This document shows positions 62,821 through 64,000 of a stretch of 64,000 nucleotides of DNA, one piece after another. The stretch is taken from positions 1 to 64,000 of the forward strand of contig CAILMI010000046.1 in the NCBI GenBank assembly GCA_903835255.1. The letters run 5' to 3'. Each line of letters starts with the position of its first letter. Position 1 is the stretch's first letter. Source of the DNA: an uncultured Verrucomicrobia subdivision 3 bacterium. GTDB taxonomy: Bacteria; Verrucomicrobiota; Verrucomicrobiia; Limisphaerales; UBA11358. The notes under the pieces are model-generated. The model ran no database searches and was not told the DNA's origin. It was given only the letters and a program-made list of their open reading frames with translations. The position numbers and the translations under genes are program-made.

Positions 62821-62860
62821 CCTCACGGTTGGGTGATCCAATTGAAGGGGGCATAAATTA

Positions 62861-62953
62861 GCGCCGGGTTCGTTTTGTGAGCGGACTTTCTTCAAGGACG
62901 GCATGAATCCGGCTGAGGTCTTGTCCTTTGGCGTCCTTGGCGCCTTACCGCTT
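62861..62953 (+). repeat. Dispersed intergenic repeat family C, copy 3
   Basis: GCGCCGGGTTCGTTTTGTGAGCGGACTTTCTTC...GGCATGAATCCGGCTGAGGTCTTGTCCTTTGGCGTCCTTGGCGCCTTACCGCTTC. Confidence 0.75.
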
Positions 62954-63048
62954 CATTTGGAAGACATGCTTCCGAAAAGCCTTCGAAAACAGTTGTTCCA
63001 GCGGAGTTTGCGCTTTGAACCCGCGCCGGAGCCGACTATAAATGGCGC

Positions 63049-63912
63049 GTGTCACAACCGGTTCAACCTCCCATCACCGCCGCCACGCGCCTGTGCGCCG
63101 TCTACGGTTCGCCCATCCGGCATTCCGCGTCGCCAGCCATGCATAACGCCGCCTTCGCCGCGCTCGGTTTGGACTGGCGCTACCTCGCCTTCGAGGTCGA
63201 TCCGCTGCATCTGCGCGCGGCCATCGACGGGGCGCGGGCGATGGGGTTTGCCGGGCTGAATCTGACCGTGCCGCACAAGTTGCTCGCCGTGGACATGGTG
63301 GATGCATTGGATGAATCCGCCCGACGCTGGGGGGCGGTCAATACCATCCGCTTCGGACCGGAAGGGGCGACCGGTTTTAACACGGACGCCGACGCCATTG
63401 TGACGGCGCTGCGCCAGGATTTGGATCTGGAGTTGCGCGGCGCCCGGGTGGTGCTGCTCGGGGCCGGCGGGGCAGGGCGGACGGCGGCGTTGCGGCTGGC
63501 CGCCGAGGGGGTTTCAGAATTGTTTCTGGTCAACCGCACCGCCGCCAAGGCGGCCAGCCTCGCGGATGAAATGAAGCAACTTTTCCCCGCCGTCCCGGTT
63601 GCCGTGGGATATCCCCGGACCGACGTGGATCTCGTCATCAACGCCACGTCGCTCGGTCTCCGGCCGGAGGATGGCTCGCCGCTGGATGCGGAACAATTCC
63701 CGCTGCCGCGGGCGCGGTGTGTGTATGACATGATTTATCGGCCGGCGGCGACGGCGTTGCTGCGCGCGGCTGGGGCGGCAGGATGCCGCACGGCGAATGG
63801 TTTGGGGATGCTGCTGCATCAGGGCGCCCGGGCGTTTGAGATCTGGACGGGTCAGCCGGCGCCGCTGGGGGTGATGCGCCGCGCTCTGGAGGAAACCATT
63901 TATGGCCGTTGA
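63049..63912 (+). CDS. aroE: Shikimate dehydrogenase
   Basis: AVYGSPIRHSASPAMHNAAFAALGLDWRYLAFEV, GFAGLNLTVPHKLLAVDMVD, GAVNTIRF, VLLGAGGAGRTAALRLA, NGLGMLLHQGARAFEIWTG. Confidence 0.96.
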   Translation: MSQPVQPPITAATRLCAVYGSPIRHSASPAMHNAAFAALGLDWRYLAFEVDPLHLRAAIDGARAMGFAGLNLTVPHKLLAVDMVDALDESARRWGAVNTIRFGPEGATGFNTDADAIVTALRQDLDLELRGARVVLLGAGGAGRTAALRLAAEGVSELFLVNRTAAKAASLADEMKQLFPAVPVAVGYPRTDVDLVINATSLGLRPEDGSPLDAEQFPLPRARCVYDMIYRPAATALLRAAGAAGCRTANGLGMLLHQGARAFEIWTGQPAPLGVMRRALEETIYGR

Positions 63913-64000
63913 CGGGATCTTCAGCACGCACAGCTGGTCGCTGATGCCGTTCCATTTCTGGTCGCTGGTTTTTTTTACCTTCGGCTGCCTGATCGGCAGT
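63902..64000 (+). CDS. N-terminus of a prepilin peptidase (A24), truncated by window end
   Basis: MAVDGIFSTHSWSLMPFHFWSLVFFTFGCLIGS; 'F.FG..IGS' is the start of the PilD family; overlaps the aroE stop. Confidence 0.7.
   Translation, partial: MAVDGIFSTHSWSLMPFHFWSLVFFTFGCLIGS

Noticed and set aside
62408-62904. ORFs in the acs-aroE interval
   Set aside because: Composed of repeat and hairpin sequence; frames are not consistent between repeat copies.

Overview
The window looks like a chromosome segment from a Verrucomicrobiota-like bacterium. This is inferred from the pseudopilin style, secreted beta-helix and autotransporter-like proteins, and gene content. It mixes housekeeping genes (hemA, an hemX/ccsA-like gene, ABC-F ATPase, lnt, trpS, tRNA-Phe, eno, ilvE, mcsA-mcsB-clpC, rfbA/rfbB, acs, aroE, start of a prepilin peptidase) with a large carbohydrate-utilisation region at about 12-43 kb. 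That region holds rhaM/rhaT/rhaA, DUF4432-like and DUF4185-like proteins, a GntR regulator, an atypical ROK protein, a GH92-type mannosidase, a sialate O-acetylesterase, a sugar-porter MFS, a six-hairpin glycosidase-like protein, and a compact six-gene sugar operon. The most interesting candidates are: (1) the 36.0-43.4 kb operon, with two divergent tandem phosphomannose-isomerase-like proteins carrying extra N-terminal domains, a DhnA-type aldolase, a Gfo/Idh/MocA protein, a D-lyxose-isomerase-type cupin and a PfkB kinase; (2) a dTDP-rhamnose cassette with no visible rfbC, whose RmlD-like member resembles plant bifunctional epimerase/reductases (NRS/ER type); (3) three dispersed intergenic repeat families (5, 3 and 3 copies in 64 kb); (4) a shared N-terminal module on two otherwise different giant secreted proteins; (5) a subtilase with an STN-like N-terminus. 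All assignments come from reading the translated ORFs by eye. No searches were run.
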